Assembly: GCA_020723385.1 (NCBI GenBank)
Contig: DYIZ01000017.1
Span: forward strand, 1-58,839
Direction of reading: 5' to 3'
Length of the DNA stretch: 58,839 bases
DNA from: Candidatus Aquidulcis sp.
Lineage (GTDB): Bacteria > Chloroflexota > Anaerolineae > Anaerolineales > UBA4823
This document shows positions 16,753-25,588 of the stretch, piece by piece. The first letter of the stretch is position 1, and every line of letters starts with the position of its first letter. The position numbers and the translations under genes are program-made. Below the pieces are notes generated by a model. It was not told the DNA's origin and did no database searches. It worked only from the letters and a program-made list of their open reading frames with translations.

Positions 16753-18438
16753 ATGAAAATCGTACGTTCCGCCTTACTCATTTCGATCATCATGAGTATG
16801 CTTTTCACGGGGGTTGCATTCGCTGAGCCTGAAAGCCCCGAAGCTCTCTATTCGTTTACAATGACACCGGCATCTGGCACATATCCAGGTCAGGAGATTA
16901 CCTTCAACGTTGACTGGAGTACCAATACCCAATCGGCTGCCGGAGATGGCATAGCGATATGCGTTTACTACGACGAGGCTTATTCCAATACCCCAGGACG
17001 AACAGACGATGGCTTTACCGGCGCGCCAGCCGACATTCTCTCACTTGGCTTTGGCGATGCTTACACTAAAATTGGCCCGTCAGCTTTGAGTCTGGGCGCT
17101 GGCCCTGGCAGCGGCGCTACTCAAGCCTGCCCGGCGTGGACTGGGAAATATGTGACCGGATATTATATTGACGAAGCAGGCAACGGAGGGTCATTAGGCG
17201 CGAGTGATCCAACGGATGCGCTCGAATTCACGATCATTTCACCTCGCCTTGTTGCCGATGAGAGTTTTACGGTAAGGCAGCGTAAAAATGTTGATGATTC
17301 TAATGACAATATCTGGTCGGCGATTGGCTTCAAAACCGCGAATCTGGATGTCAATCCAGCGGCTTTACTGGTTTTTGTTGGCACACCCGTGCAATGCGGT
17401 GCGAATGTGCCCTGCTACGATACGGTCGAAAATGGCATAGTTTACGTGGCAGATGGTGGCGCGGTCCGCTTGATGGGCGCCTCGACCGGCAGTGTCGTTG
17501 TTGATCGCGGAATGACCATTCAAGGTGGCGCATCGGCTGCTTCGATCACTGGCGACGGCGACCCCACCATCGAGGTTGATGCCAGTGGTGAGACGGTTAT
17601 CATTCGGGATTTGCAGATCAATGCCGCTTCTGGCCAGCCAGCGATCAGTGTACTCGCTGGCGATGCGGTGGTCAAAGGGAATACCATTGATGCCAACACA
17701 TTGACGGCTTTTTCATACACTGCCGGCACGCTGCATGCCTATGCCAACAATGTGACTGACCTGGGCACAGCCTCCGATACCACCTCCACGAATGTCAATC
17801 TCAAACACAATTGGTGGGGAGATGCCTGGACATCGCCGACTGGTCTCGTTGCCTCCGATTGGGCTGCCCGCCTGGGAGCGCCAATGGTCAAGTGGGCAGA
17901 TGGCGTCAATAGTGTCAACCTGGATGGCGCTACCCTGAGTGGAGGTACAGGCACAGTCGCCATTGTCAGTCATGACCGCAGTAACCCCCCCTTCGGCAAT
18001 GGCATTACGCCGTTCCAAAGCTCGATGTGTGGGCCGTATCTGGATTACTTCCTGGTCAGCGGTTCAGGCTCCTGGACAGTTGCCGCGCCGGTGGATGATA
18101 GCGCCGCCTGTAATTTGAATACCCGTGATCCTGGGGTAATTTACATGGTCAACACCATTGCTGAGTGTACTCCCTCGACGAATACCGCTTGCTGGGATCG
18201 GGTCACTACTGGCGTCAGTGTCAGTGGGCAGACGATCTACGCGGCTGGCATCTCAACAGCTCAGTTGGGCGGCACGCAATTTGTTGTTGGCTCAACGAGT
18301 GGCAGTGATCCAACCGTGATTCAGTTACGCAGCATGTCTGCTACATCAGCCCGCAACACCTGGCTGCCAATGATCCTCCTCGTCTCAGCGCTCCTTTTAG
18401 GAGGCAGCGGTTTATACCTTGCCCGTAAGGCGAGATAA
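16753..18438 (+). CDS. Exported beta-helix-like protein with C-terminal membrane anchor
   Basis: A 561-residue exported protein with a clear AGGAGG-like site (GGAGG at 16743) and signal peptide (LLISIIMSMLFTGVAFAEP). Residues 30-190 form a beta-sandwich-like region with a calcium-type acidic pattern. Residues 230-380 resemble right-handed parallel beta-helix rungs (GNTIDANTLTAFSY, NNVTDLG, LKHNWWGDAW). Paired cysteines (CGANVPCYD, CTPSTNTACWD) occur. The end is LPMILLVSALLLGG, a membrane helix, then RKAR. That arrangement resembles a cell-wall or membrane sorting tail, with the LP dipeptide in place of a full LPxTG. It may be the structural surface protein served by the cluster. No catalytic motif is recognised. 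Confidence 0.75.
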   Translation: MKIVRSALLISIIMSMLFTGVAFAEPESPEALYSFTMTPASGTYPGQEITFNVDWSTNTQSAAGDGIAICVYYDEAYSNTPGRTDDGFTGAPADILSLGFGDAYTKIGPSALSLGAGPGSGATQACPAWTGKYVTGYYIDEAGNGGSLGASDPTDALEFTIISPRLVADESFTVRQRKNVDDSNDNIWSAIGFKTANLDVNPAALLVFVGTPVQCGANVPCYDTVENGIVYVADGGAVRLMGASTGSVVVDRGMTIQGGASAASITGDGDPTIEVDASGETVIIRDLQINAASGQPAISVLAGDAVVKGNTIDANTLTAFSYTAGTLHAYANNVTDLGTASDTTSTNVNLKHNWWGDAWTSPTGLVASDWAARLGAPMVKWADGVNSVNLDGATLSGGTGTVAIVSHDRSNPPFGNGITPFQSSMCGPYLDYFLVSGSGSWTVAAPVDDSAACNLNTRDPGVIYMVNTIAECTPSTNTACWDRVTTGVSVSGQTIYAAGISTAQLGGTQFVVGSTSGSDPTVIQLRSMSATSARNTWLPMILLVSALLLGGSGLYLARKAR

Positions 18439-18459
18439 TTGTTTGAATATTTGCATCGG

Positions 18460-18487
18460 CCCCTCGAGGATTTATCTCCTCGAGGGG
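18460..18487 (+). terminator. Probable terminator hairpin after the beta-helix gene
   Basis: Perfect 11-bp stem CCCCTCGAGGA / TCCTCGAGGGG with a 6-base loop, 22 bases after the stop codon. The trailing U-tract is weak (CTTATCAATT), so termination may be incomplete. Confidence 0.65.
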
Positions 18488-18714
18488 CTTATCAATTAAT
18501 GGCACACTTGCCTTTGGTGGGGAATATCCCAGATTTGGAGATTCCTCCCGTTGGAAACAGTAACGCCTCATTGAGTTAGCTCAATATTATTGGGAAAATG
18601 CCTATAAATTCAAACTAAACCCAATTTCATTAGCATTCGATTATGTCATAATACTGGTACTAAAGTTCTATTGACACCTGAGTTGGGAATGACAATTTTG
18701 GTAGCAATTATGAC

Positions 18715-18743
18715 TTGCGAAGTCCAGAAAAATAGGATAGAAT
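18715..18743 (+). promoter_or_regulatory. Candidate sigma-70-type promoter for the small peptide gene
   Basis: TTGCGA at 18715-18720 and TAGAAT at 18738-18743 with a 17-base spacer, about 49 bases before the peptide start. The 350 bases after the preceding terminator are AT-rich and otherwise hold no gene. A second TTGACA at 18671-18676 lacks a good -10 partner. Confidence 0.5.
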
Positions 18744-18791
18744 AACAAAACACTATTTGGTAATAATCAGGAATCTTTGGAGGAGACCCAT

Positions 18792-18947
18792 ATGATGACA
18801 CAACTTATCGTGAACCAGCCGACTGACCTTCGAAAACCGTACTCGAAGCCAGAAATTATTCATGAATTGGATCTGGAGACACGCGCCGGCTCAACACTTC
18901 CTGGCTTCGTTGATCCGCTCGATCCGGCTTCTGGCCTGCAAGAATAA
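18792..18947 (+). CDS. Candidate modified-peptide precursor, 51 residues (lasso-leader-like motif)
   Basis: Short gene with a strong ribosome site (GGAGGAG, 18779-18785); ATG 18792 or the adjacent ATG 18795. The translation holds KPYSKPEIIHELDLE at residues 15-29, then TRAGS and a Pro/Gly/Asp-rich tail ending GLQE. The YxxPxI core (Y17, P20, I22) matches the leader motif that PqqD-like RRE domains bind in lasso peptide precursors. If the core starts at G33, D41 is its ninth residue, the spacing of a Gly1-Asp9 lasso ring. Thr is at -3 and not the usual -2. No cyclase is nearby, so ring formation is unsupported. The HprK-like kinase, PqqD gene and C25 peptidases flank it. It could also be a small structural or signalling peptide. 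Confidence 0.75.
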   Translation: MMTQLIVNQPTDLRKPYSKPEIIHELDLETRAGSTLPGFVDPLDPASGLQE

Positions 18948-18975
18948 ACTTTATAATAATTTTATAGTTGATCGG

Positions 18976-19076
18976 GGCCAGGTGGGCCTCAGTGCTAGCG
19001 AGAATGACTCATTATTGGGAAATTCTCGCCCACGAGAGAACCCCTGGCCTTCCGCTGTTAATAACGGACTTTTATT
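18976..19076 (+). terminator. Long structured RNA and weak terminator between peptide and peptidase genes
   Basis: Nested stems: GGCCAGG (18976) with CCTGGCC (19043), GTGG (18982) with CCAC (19030), and GCGAGAAT (18998) with ATTCTCGC (19022). A smaller hairpin around 19051-19066 is followed by CTTTTATT. It would let the short peptide message be abundant while passing limited read-through into the C25 gene at 19091. Confidence 0.5.
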
Positions 19077-19090
19077 GATATAGGTGCGCG

Positions 19091-22000
19091 ATGAAAAGAC
19101 ACATGTTGATGCGATGGGTTTCGTTGATTGTACTCCTTTCAGCTTTGCTCAATTCGTCAGGGCCGGTTGAAGCAAAACGATCTCAACCAGGGGGTTTCCG
19201 GGTCGCCCAATCCAACGAGCGAGGAATCATCTTGAGTTTGAGCGTACCTGTGGAGCAAATTGCATTTCAACAGGTTGAAAACTTTGATAAGGTCACATTG
19301 CCGGATTTCGATACGACAACTGATCCGGGCAAGCCGCAGTTGCCGGTCTATCACGCGCTGATTGGAGTTCCTCCAGGCGCGCAGGTGTCCTTATCAATTC
19401 TTCAAGATGTCACTCAGATATTTCCTGGAAAATACAATCTATCGCTTGCGCCTGCGCCTGCGCCGCTGAAAGAAGATTTGACTCCGGGTCAGTGGCAATC
19501 AGTTGTATCACCGCTCGTGGCTTCCACTGAAACTGTCTATCCTCCCAACCTGGCCGAAGTATCTCGTGACGCCTGGCTGCGGGATTGGCATTTCGTCCGG
19601 CTTTCGCTTTACCCCCTCCAATATGATGCCCTACAGGGCCGGGTAACACTTCATTCCTATCTCGAAGTATCGGTGGATTTCATTGGAGGCGATAGTCTGG
19701 CGGTTTCAGCGACCCCCTCCGGTCAGGATTCGTCGGATCCCATAGATTCTATGATGCAGGAATCCCTTCTTAATTATGATGTCGCACGAAACTGGAAGGG
19801 ACAAAAGCCCGTGTCCAATCTCGAGCAAACCGCCGTCAGCGGTCAGCGCTATAAAATCACTGTTGACCGGGATGGCCTGTATCGTGTGACTTATGCCGAT
19901 CTACAGAGCGCCGGGATGAACGTGGCTGCAGTTGACCCGCGTACCTTTCATCTTTCGAGCCAGGGGGACGATGTGTCAATTTATGTCGCCGGGGAGGATG
20001 ACGGGAGCTTCGACCCGAGCGATTACATCATCTTCAACGGCCAACAATTCTATGGCGACCGGCTTGCCGCCGCCCATCCCGATGAGGATTTGAATTGGAT
20101 TACTTACACCGAACAGCTCACAAACGGTGTTTATACCTACTGGCATCCGCAGTTCAACGCCACGATGGCAGAAAAGTACACCAACGACAATGTGTATTGG
20201 TTGACGGAGGGTGGCGCCCCGGGTCCCCGTATGGCGGAAGTAAATGGAGACCCGACCGGAAGTACCGCACCCACGCCCGCTGTGTACCGAACAACCGTCC
20301 ACGCTGAGCGTTCGACCCGCTGGTGGACGTGGCATTTCACGGATGAAGATACCTGGTATTGGGAAGTCGTTACCAATAATACAACCCGCTTCTATACGAC
20401 GACACTGACATCGGTTGCCTCTGGCGCTTATACGGCAACGATCCGGGGAGAGGTGGTTGCCATGAACACCAATGACAACCTGCCGAACGATCATCATACC
20501 CGCGTGAGCATTAATAATGATCCTCAGCCGGTGGATGAGGCATATTGGGAAGGGAAATCGCGCTATCGTTTCGAAGGGCAGGCTCCGCAATCGAGCCTTG
20601 TCGAAGGCGTCAATTCGCTGAAATTCACTTATCTGCCGGATGGCGCTACCCCGCCTCCCATTTATTTCGACTGGTTCGAAATCGAGTACGATCGCCGCTT
20701 TTTAGCCGCCGGTAACCAGATTGCCTTTACCGGAGAGCATACCGGCGAATGGCAATATGCCCTGGGCAATTTCAGCTCTGCGTCTGTCGAAGTTTACGAT
20801 GTGACCGATCCCCTGGATCCGATGCGGGTGCTGAACCCAGTGATAACCTCTTCCGGGGGCGTTTATACCGCTACCTTCGAGATCAATCAGGCCGCGGGTT
20901 CGCAGTATCTCGCTGTGGCCCCTCAGGCCATCCTGTCGCCGAAAGCCATCACTTTCTACGATCCCCCCGATCTCAAATCGGCTTCCAACGGCGCCGACTA
21001 CATCGTGATCACCCATCCGGCGTTTCTCACACCGGCCCAGGCGTTGGCAGATTTTCATACTGCTCAAGGGCTGCGTACCCTCGTCGTAGATATCAACGAT
21101 GTTTTCAATGAGTTCGGTGAAGGCATCTACCACCCGATTGCGATAAAGAATTTCCTGGCGTATGCTTATTCCGTTTGGCAGTCTCCTGCACCAGTTTACG
21201 TGGTTCTGATCGGTGACAGTACCTGGAATTTCAAGGTCTTCAACCCGGCGCGCTATGGCTCAGAGCCAACCTATCTGCCCGCCAACCTCGGGTTCGTGGA
21301 TCCCTGGCAGGGTGAGGTAGATGCTACCAATCAACTCGCCACGATCGTTGGCAGCGATCCGCTTCCCGATGTTTATATGAGCCGCATTCCGGCTTCCAGC
21401 GTTGCTGAGGCGACTGCTGTCGTGAACAAGATTATTGGTTACGCAGGCCAGCCATCCCAAGACTGGCAACGCAATCTGGCTTTCGTGTCCGATAATATCC
21501 CCGATGATGCTGGCGATTTCCAGGCTTCTGCCGAGGCTTTGATCAATAATTTCGTGGCCCCCGGTTTTCAGCCGAATCGAGTTTATGAAACCGATTACTG
21601 CCCGCCGACGGATCCGCCGACGCCTTGCCCCGCAGCAACTCATGCCCTTACCGAGACTTTCAACGTCACTGGCACTCTCCTGATGTCATTTGTCGGTCAT
21701 GGAGCGCCTCAACGTTGGACGCATGAAAACCTGCTCACGAATGATGTTGCTGTACAACTGACCAATGGCGGCCAACTGCCAGTTATTCTCTCAATGACTT
21801 GTATGGATGGCTATTGGATCGGCCCGCATGGACCGCAATATGTTCAAGGGCCATCCCTCGTCGAGGCGCTGATTAACGGGGCCGATAAAGGTGCTGTGAG
21901 CACATTCTCCCCTGGCGGATTGGGCCTGTCTACCGGGCACGATGCTTTGGCCGATGGTTTCTACGGTGCGATCTTTGATACCGGCATCTGGCAGCTTGGC

Positions 22001-23740
22001 CCGGCAACCGTGGCGGCCCGCCTGGGCGTCTTTGCCACCGGGAATGATGGCGACCTGATCAATACCTACAATATCTTCGGCGATCCGGCTTTGCGGCTGC
22101 ATAGTCCGTATGATTTGACACTGAATCCGCCCTTAGCCGCCCAGTCAGCTATGACCGGAGATGTAGTAACTTATACACTTTCTCTTGCCAATACGTCTGC
22201 TATTACCGATACCTTCGATGTGACTTTGGGCAGCCATGCCTGGACAACCTCTGCCCCGGCGGCTGTGGGTCCGCTGCCTCCAGGTGATTCGGTTTCTTTG
22301 CTTGTCGAGGTGCAAATTCCCACGGGTCTGTCTGGCGGTGCAACCGATGTGGTACAGGTAACTGCCACTTCGCGCGGCGATATCAGCAAAACCGCCAGCG
22401 CGCAATTGACAACCACTGCCGATGTCTACGGTTTATCGTTACGCCCGGCCGTTGACTCTCGGACGGCGTTACCTGGCGCAACGGTAACTTATACACTGCA
22501 ACTCACCAACACCAGCAATACCGCGGATACCTTCGACATCGCTGCCGGCGCGCACACCTGGCCCGTTAATGCGCCCATCTCGACAGGGAGCCTCGGTCCG
22601 GGAGACAGCGCAGAGTTGATTGTCACGGTTGAAATCCCGATCTCGGCGCAGGATTACCAATCCGAGACCCTGGTCATTTCAGCCACTTCCCAGGCTGACC
22701 CCCTCCGGTTGGCGACCTCGACATTGACAACAACCACCCGGTTGTATGATGTTTCTCTGGCTCCAACCCAAATTAGTCAGAGTGGATTGCCCAACACACA
22801 AATTGTCTATCACCTTCAATTGACCAATACAGGCGGATATAGCGATTCCTTTGATTTGGATGTGGCTGGAAATCAGTGGGCGACCACCATCATCCCGCCA
22901 TCGCTTGGGCCGTTACTGCCTGATCAAGCCGCGCCTGTAACGGTAACGGTGAACATCCCATCGGGGGCTTTGGGCGGCGTAACCGATGTCGTGACTGTCA
23001 CCGCCGCCTCAACCGGCTATCCCGCATTACAAGCCCAATCTATACTCATGACAACCTCCAATGTTTTTGGGGTGGACGTTACCTCGGCTGCAACCGCGCA
23101 AACTGGCGCGCCCGGCAGCTCCGTCTTTTACAATCTGCGCGTGTGGAACCTGGGCAGCGCCTCGGATCAATTCGATATTTCGATGGGAACTTATGCCTGG
23201 CAGACTGACGCGCCATTATTCGTCGGACCGATTGCACCCGGGGGCAGTGAATCGATCACCGTCATGGTGACGATCCCTTCGGGTGCGGTTTCTGGCTCAA
23301 CGGATTCGGTCACCCTGAATCTGGCCTCTGCTGGCGATCCGAACCAGGTTGCCAACATCACCCTGACCACCACGGCTCGGCCTTATGGTGTTACGGTGAC
23401 GGCTGATACGACCAGCCAGGATGGAAACCCTGGCGGCGAAGTGATATACTCCCTCCAGGTGACGAATATCAGCGTTTACACCGACACATTTACGGTGCTG
23501 GTGAGCGGTCCGGGCTGGCCGACCAACCCCGACACACTGACCATTGGCCCGTTGGGTCCGGGGGATGCGGTGACATTACTGGTCACGGTGCAAATCCCTG
23601 CCGATGCGCTTTCCGGCTCGTCTGATGTGGCGACGGTCAAAGTTGTCTCGTGGGGCTATGGCAGCCAATCGGCGCAGGTGGTGTTGACTACAACGGCTTT
23701 GATCTCCAATCGAGTATACTTGCCGATTGTCATCCGATAG
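19091..23740 (+). CDS. Large secreted C25 (gingipain-like) cysteine peptidase with five NEW3-like repeats
   Basis: Exported 1549-residue peptidase of clan CD, family C25. A signal peptide (residues 1-28) is followed by a C25 propeptide-like region (to about 240), a beta domain with GLYRVTYADLQSAG, and the catalytic domain (about 630-1000). The catalytic histidine is H870 in FVGHGAPQRW and the nucleophile is C904 in SMTCMDGYW, the expected HG and C pair. YVVLIGDSTW near 700 matches the Rossmann-like core. From about 1006 there are five repeats of about 100 residues, each with G-x-x-V-x-Y-x-L-x-x-x-N and LGPGDS strands (NEW3/CARDB-like). The chain ends NRVYLPIVIR. It is 144 bases downstream of the small peptide gene. 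Substrate and any sortase-like role are unknown. Confidence 0.9.
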   Translation: MKRHMLMRWVSLIVLLSALLNSSGPVEAKRSQPGGFRVAQSNERGIILSLSVPVEQIAFQQVENFDKVTLPDFDTTTDPGKPQLPVYHALIGVPPGAQVSLSILQDVTQIFPGKYNLSLAPAPAPLKEDLTPGQWQSVVSPLVASTETVYPPNLAEVSRDAWLRDWHFVRLSLYPLQYDALQGRVTLHSYLEVSVDFIGGDSLAVSATPSGQDSSDPIDSMMQESLLNYDVARNWKGQKPVSNLEQTAVSGQRYKITVDRDGLYRVTYADLQSAGMNVAAVDPRTFHLSSQGDDVSIYVAGEDDGSFDPSDYIIFNGQQFYGDRLAAAHPDEDLNWITYTEQLTNGVYTYWHPQFNATMAEKYTNDNVYWLTEGGAPGPRMAEVNGDPTGSTAPTPAVYRTTVHAERSTRWWTWHFTDEDTWYWEVVTNNTTRFYTTTLTSVASGAYTATIRGEVVAMNTNDNLPNDHHTRVSINNDPQPVDEAYWEGKSRYRFEGQAPQSSLVEGVNSLKFTYLPDGATPPPIYFDWFEIEYDRRFLAAGNQIAFTGEHTGEWQYALGNFSSASVEVYDVTDPLDPMRVLNPVITSSGGVYTATFEINQAAGSQYLAVAPQAILSPKAITFYDPPDLKSASNGADYIVITHPAFLTPAQALADFHTAQGLRTLVVDINDVFNEFGEGIYHPIAIKNFLAYAYSVWQSPAPVYVVLIGDSTWNFKVFNPARYGSEPTYLPANLGFVDPWQGEVDATNQLATIVGSDPLPDVYMSRIPASSVAEATAVVNKIIGYAGQPSQDWQRNLAFVSDNIPDDAGDFQASAEALINNFVAPGFQPNRVYETDYCPPTDPPTPCPAATHALTETFNVTGTLLMSFVGHGAPQRWTHENLLTNDVAVQLTNGGQLPVILSMTCMDGYWIGPHGPQYVQGPSLVEALINGADKGAVSTFSPGGLGLSTGHDALADGFYGAIFDTGIWQLGPATVAARLGVFATGNDGDLINTYNIFGDPALRLHSPYDLTLNPPLAAQSAMTGDVVTYTLSLANTSAITDTFDVTLGSHAWTTSAPAAVGPLPPGDSVSLLVEVQIPTGLSGGATDVVQVTATSRGDISKTASAQLTTTADVYGLSLRPAVDSRTALPGATVTYTLQLTNTSNTADTFDIAAGAHTWPVNAPISTGSLGPGDSAELIVTVEIPISAQDYQSETLVISATSQADPLRLATSTLTTTTRLYDVSLAPTQISQSGLPNTQIVYHLQLTNTGGYSDSFDLDVAGNQWATTIIPPSLGPLLPDQAAPVTVTVNIPSGALGGVTDVVTVTAASTGYPALQAQSILMTTSNVFGVDVTSAATAQTGAPGSSVFYNLRVWNLGSASDQFDISMGTYAWQTDAPLFVGPIAPGGSESITVMVTIPSGAVSGSTDSVTLNLASAGDPNQVANITLTTTARPYGVTVTADTTSQDGNPGGEVIYSLQVTNISVYTDTFTVLVSGPGWPTNPDTLTIGPLGPGDAVTLLVTVQIPADALSGSSDVATVKVVSWGYGSQSAQVVLTTTALISNRVYLPIVIR

Positions 23741-23752
23741 CCCGCAGGCTTC

Positions 23753-24169
23753 ATGAAGATTGTCCACCGGGTTCTCCCGATCCTCATCATGATTGTTGCA
23801 CTCCTGGCATTTGCCACGAGTGCACGCGCCAATGTGACGCTTGTCAGCTTCACGGCTGCTGCCGAAAACGATCATGTTCTCGTCGGGTGGGTCACCGCCT
23901 CCGAGTTGAATAACGCTGGGTTCAATCTTCATCGCAGCCTGTTGCCAGATGGCCCGTACCAAAATATCAGTGGTTTCATCGTCACCCAGAGCGACGGCTT
24001 TTCTGAAACAACTTATGAATTCCCAGACACTACGGCGGCGCTGGGTAACACATACTATTACAAACTCGAAAGCGTCAGTACGACGGGAGACTCGCAGTTC
24101 ACCGAGCCAATCTGGGTTGTCTATGCAAACGACGACAATCCTATATACTTGCCAATCATTCGCCGTTAG
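23753..24169 (+). CDS. Small exported FN3-like protein with YLP tail
   Basis: A 138-residue exported protein with signal peptide LPILIMIVALLAFATSARA and one FN3-like module: VLVGWVTASELNNAGFNLHRS, then FSETTYEFPDT and NTYYYKLESVS. It ends NPIYLPIIRR, a version of the tail found on the large C25 peptidase 12 bases upstream and on other secreted proteins here. It is highly similar, including at the DNA level, to the first 115 codons of the gene at 24608, so the two are tandem paralogues with the PqqD gene between them. It may be an accessory binding subunit of the peptidase. No catalytic residue is seen. Confidence 0.82.
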   Translation: MKIVHRVLPILIMIVALLAFATSARANVTLVSFTAAAENDHVLVGWVTASELNNAGFNLHRSLLPDGPYQNISGFIVTQSDGFSETTYEFPDTTAALGNTYYYKLESVSTTGDSQFTEPIWVVYANDDNPIYLPIIRR

Positions 24170-24221
24170 ATATCTGCTCTTTGGAAATCATCGTAACAAA
24201 TCAGCATATCTGCGGCGGGAC

Positions 24222-24248
24222 GTAGGTCGGATTGCCAATCCAACCTAC
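24222..24248. repeat. 27-bp palindromic repeat, copy 1
   Basis: Core GTCGGATTGCCAATCC with outer arms GTAG/CTAC; one C/A mismatch in the stem. Related copies lie at 27858-27884 and 51425-51451. The rest of the 150-base gap before the PqqD gene shows nothing else. Confidence 0.8.
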
Positions 24249-24318
24249 CGCTGGCGGTATGGCATGGTAATTGCCTAAGAGGCTAGATTTCAGTAGCCAA
24301 TACAATAGGATCAGGATT

Positions 24319-24594
24319 ATGATTTCGATCAATGCCACCCCGCTCCACAACCCGGAAGTCGTTGGACGCACTGTCGAAGGTGAGACAGTGTTGGTGCTGC
24401 CCGGTAAAGGCGAAGTCAAAGTTTTGAACGAGCTTGGCTCGCAAATTTGGACACTGGCCGATGGAACACATACTGTGGCCGAGATTGCGGTGCTATTGAG
24501 TGAGTCCTACGCGGTTGATCGTCTCCAGGCCGAGGCAGACGTTCTGGAATTCGTCGCTTTACTCGAAGAGAAGGGGGTTCTTTCCCTCGTGTGA
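24319..24594 (+). CDS. PqqD family protein (RRE-type peptide-binding domain)
   Basis: A 91-residue PqqD-like protein, start ATG 24319. PqqD domains are RiPP recognition elements that hold the leader of a precursor peptide and present it to a modifying enzyme. The family pattern is visible: an N-terminal strand (VVGRTVEGETVLVLP), EVKVLNELGSQIWTLADG, the winged-helix part HTVAEIAVLLSESY, then VLEFVALLEEKGVL. It is a free-standing domain, as in lasso peptide B1 proteins, not fused to a radical SAM enzyme. In this cluster the likely client is the YxxP-containing peptide at 18792 and the likely partner is the HprK-like kinase at 14510. Both links are inferred. It sits between two FN3-like paralogues. 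Confidence 0.9.
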   Translation: MISINATPLHNPEVVGRTVEGETVLVLPGKGEVKVLNELGSQIWTLADGTHTVAEIAVLLSESYAVDRLQAEADVLEFVALLEEKGVLSLV

Positions 24595-24607
24595 TTGATC
24601 GGGTGAT

Positions 24608-25588
24608 ATGAAAGCTCTGCTCCGGCTTCTCCCCATTGTTGTCCTGATTGTTGTGCTGCTGGCTTTTGTCACGACTGCTCGCGCCAATGTGACACTGGTC
24701 AGCTTTACTGCCGTTGCCCAAACCGGACAAATCCTCGTTCAATGGGTCACCGCCTCCGAGCTGAACAACGCTGGCTTCAATCTTCATCGCAGCCTGTCGC
24801 CGGATGGCCCCTTCCAAAATATTAGCGGCTTTATCGTTACCGAGAGTGATGGTTTTTCTGAAACTCATTATGACTACCCAGACACCTCGGCGATACTGGG
24901 CAACACCTACTATTACAAACTCGAAAGTGTGGATACCTCAGGCAATTCCGAATTTACCGCCCCGATTTTCGCTGTTTATGGCACACAGGTCGCGGCGAGT
25001 ACTGCTACTGCCACCGCCACACGCACCCGAACTCCTACGCCAACTACAACCGCCACCATTCCCGCTGGGAATCCTACCAATACGGCCACAGCAACCTCTC
25101 CCCTAAATAGCCCAACTCCGACATCGTCAGCTACCGCCACTGCCACATCTGCTACTTTCACACAGACGCCAACTTCCACTGCAACCGGTGTTCCCGGCCA
25201 GCCCACCCCCTCACGAACGGCCACGCGTACTGCCACTATCGCCGGGTCAACGCCCAATATCAGCCCATCCCCTACCACCGGGACTTCGACAGCGGCTGCA
25301 ACGAGCGCTACTGCGACAGACTCCACCCCGCAAGGCCCCACCCGCACCGCTACCCTGATCCCCTTGCCTTCGTTGACTTTGATCTTCCCGGCTTACTCAC
25401 CGACTCTATCCCCGACAGTTGCACCCTCCGCCACACCCACTGCCACTCACCTGCCTACGGCGACGCCCACATTGGTTGGGCCAGGAGGTGTTCCTTCACG
25501 CATCTACACCCTGATCGGAGCGGCGGCTTTGTTGTGGATACTCCTGGGGGGATTCCTGCTCTTCTTCTTGCGTAGAATGACTCGCTGA
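24608..25588 (+). CDS. FN3-like surface protein with mucin-like Thr/Pro stalk and C-terminal anchor
   Basis: A 326-residue exported protein: signal peptide (LLPIVVLIVVLLAFVTTARA), one FN3-like module (about 25-115, nearly identical in pattern to the gene at 23753), a long Thr/Ser/Pro/Ala-rich stalk (about 120-285), and a C-terminal helix with basic end (AAALLWILLGGFLLFFLRRMTR). The stalk would span the wall and is a likely O-glycosylation target; a GT-C glycosyltransferase follows two genes on. The helix plus RR-x-x-R tail resembles a sorting or stop-transfer signal. The stop codon overlaps the start of the C25 lipoprotein gene (TGATG), so the two are coupled. Confidence 0.82.
   Translation: MKALLRLLPIVVLIVVLLAFVTTARANVTLVSFTAVAQTGQILVQWVTASELNNAGFNLHRSLSPDGPFQNISGFIVTESDGFSETHYDYPDTSAILGNTYYYKLESVDTSGNSEFTAPIFAVYGTQVAASTATATATRTRTPTPTTTATIPAGNPTNTATATSPLNSPTPTSSATATATSATFTQTPTSTATGVPGQPTPSRTATRTATIAGSTPNISPSPTTGTSTAAATSATATDSTPQGPTRTATLIPLPSLTLIFPAYSPTLSPTVAPSATPTATHLPTATPTLVGPGGVPSRIYTLIGAAALLWILLGGFLLFFLRRMTR

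Noticed and set aside
18792-18947. Calling the small peptide a true lasso peptide
   Set aside because: No Asn-synthetase-like cyclase or transglutaminase-like leader peptidase is in the window and the Thr position is off by one; only the leader-like motif and ring spacing are supported.
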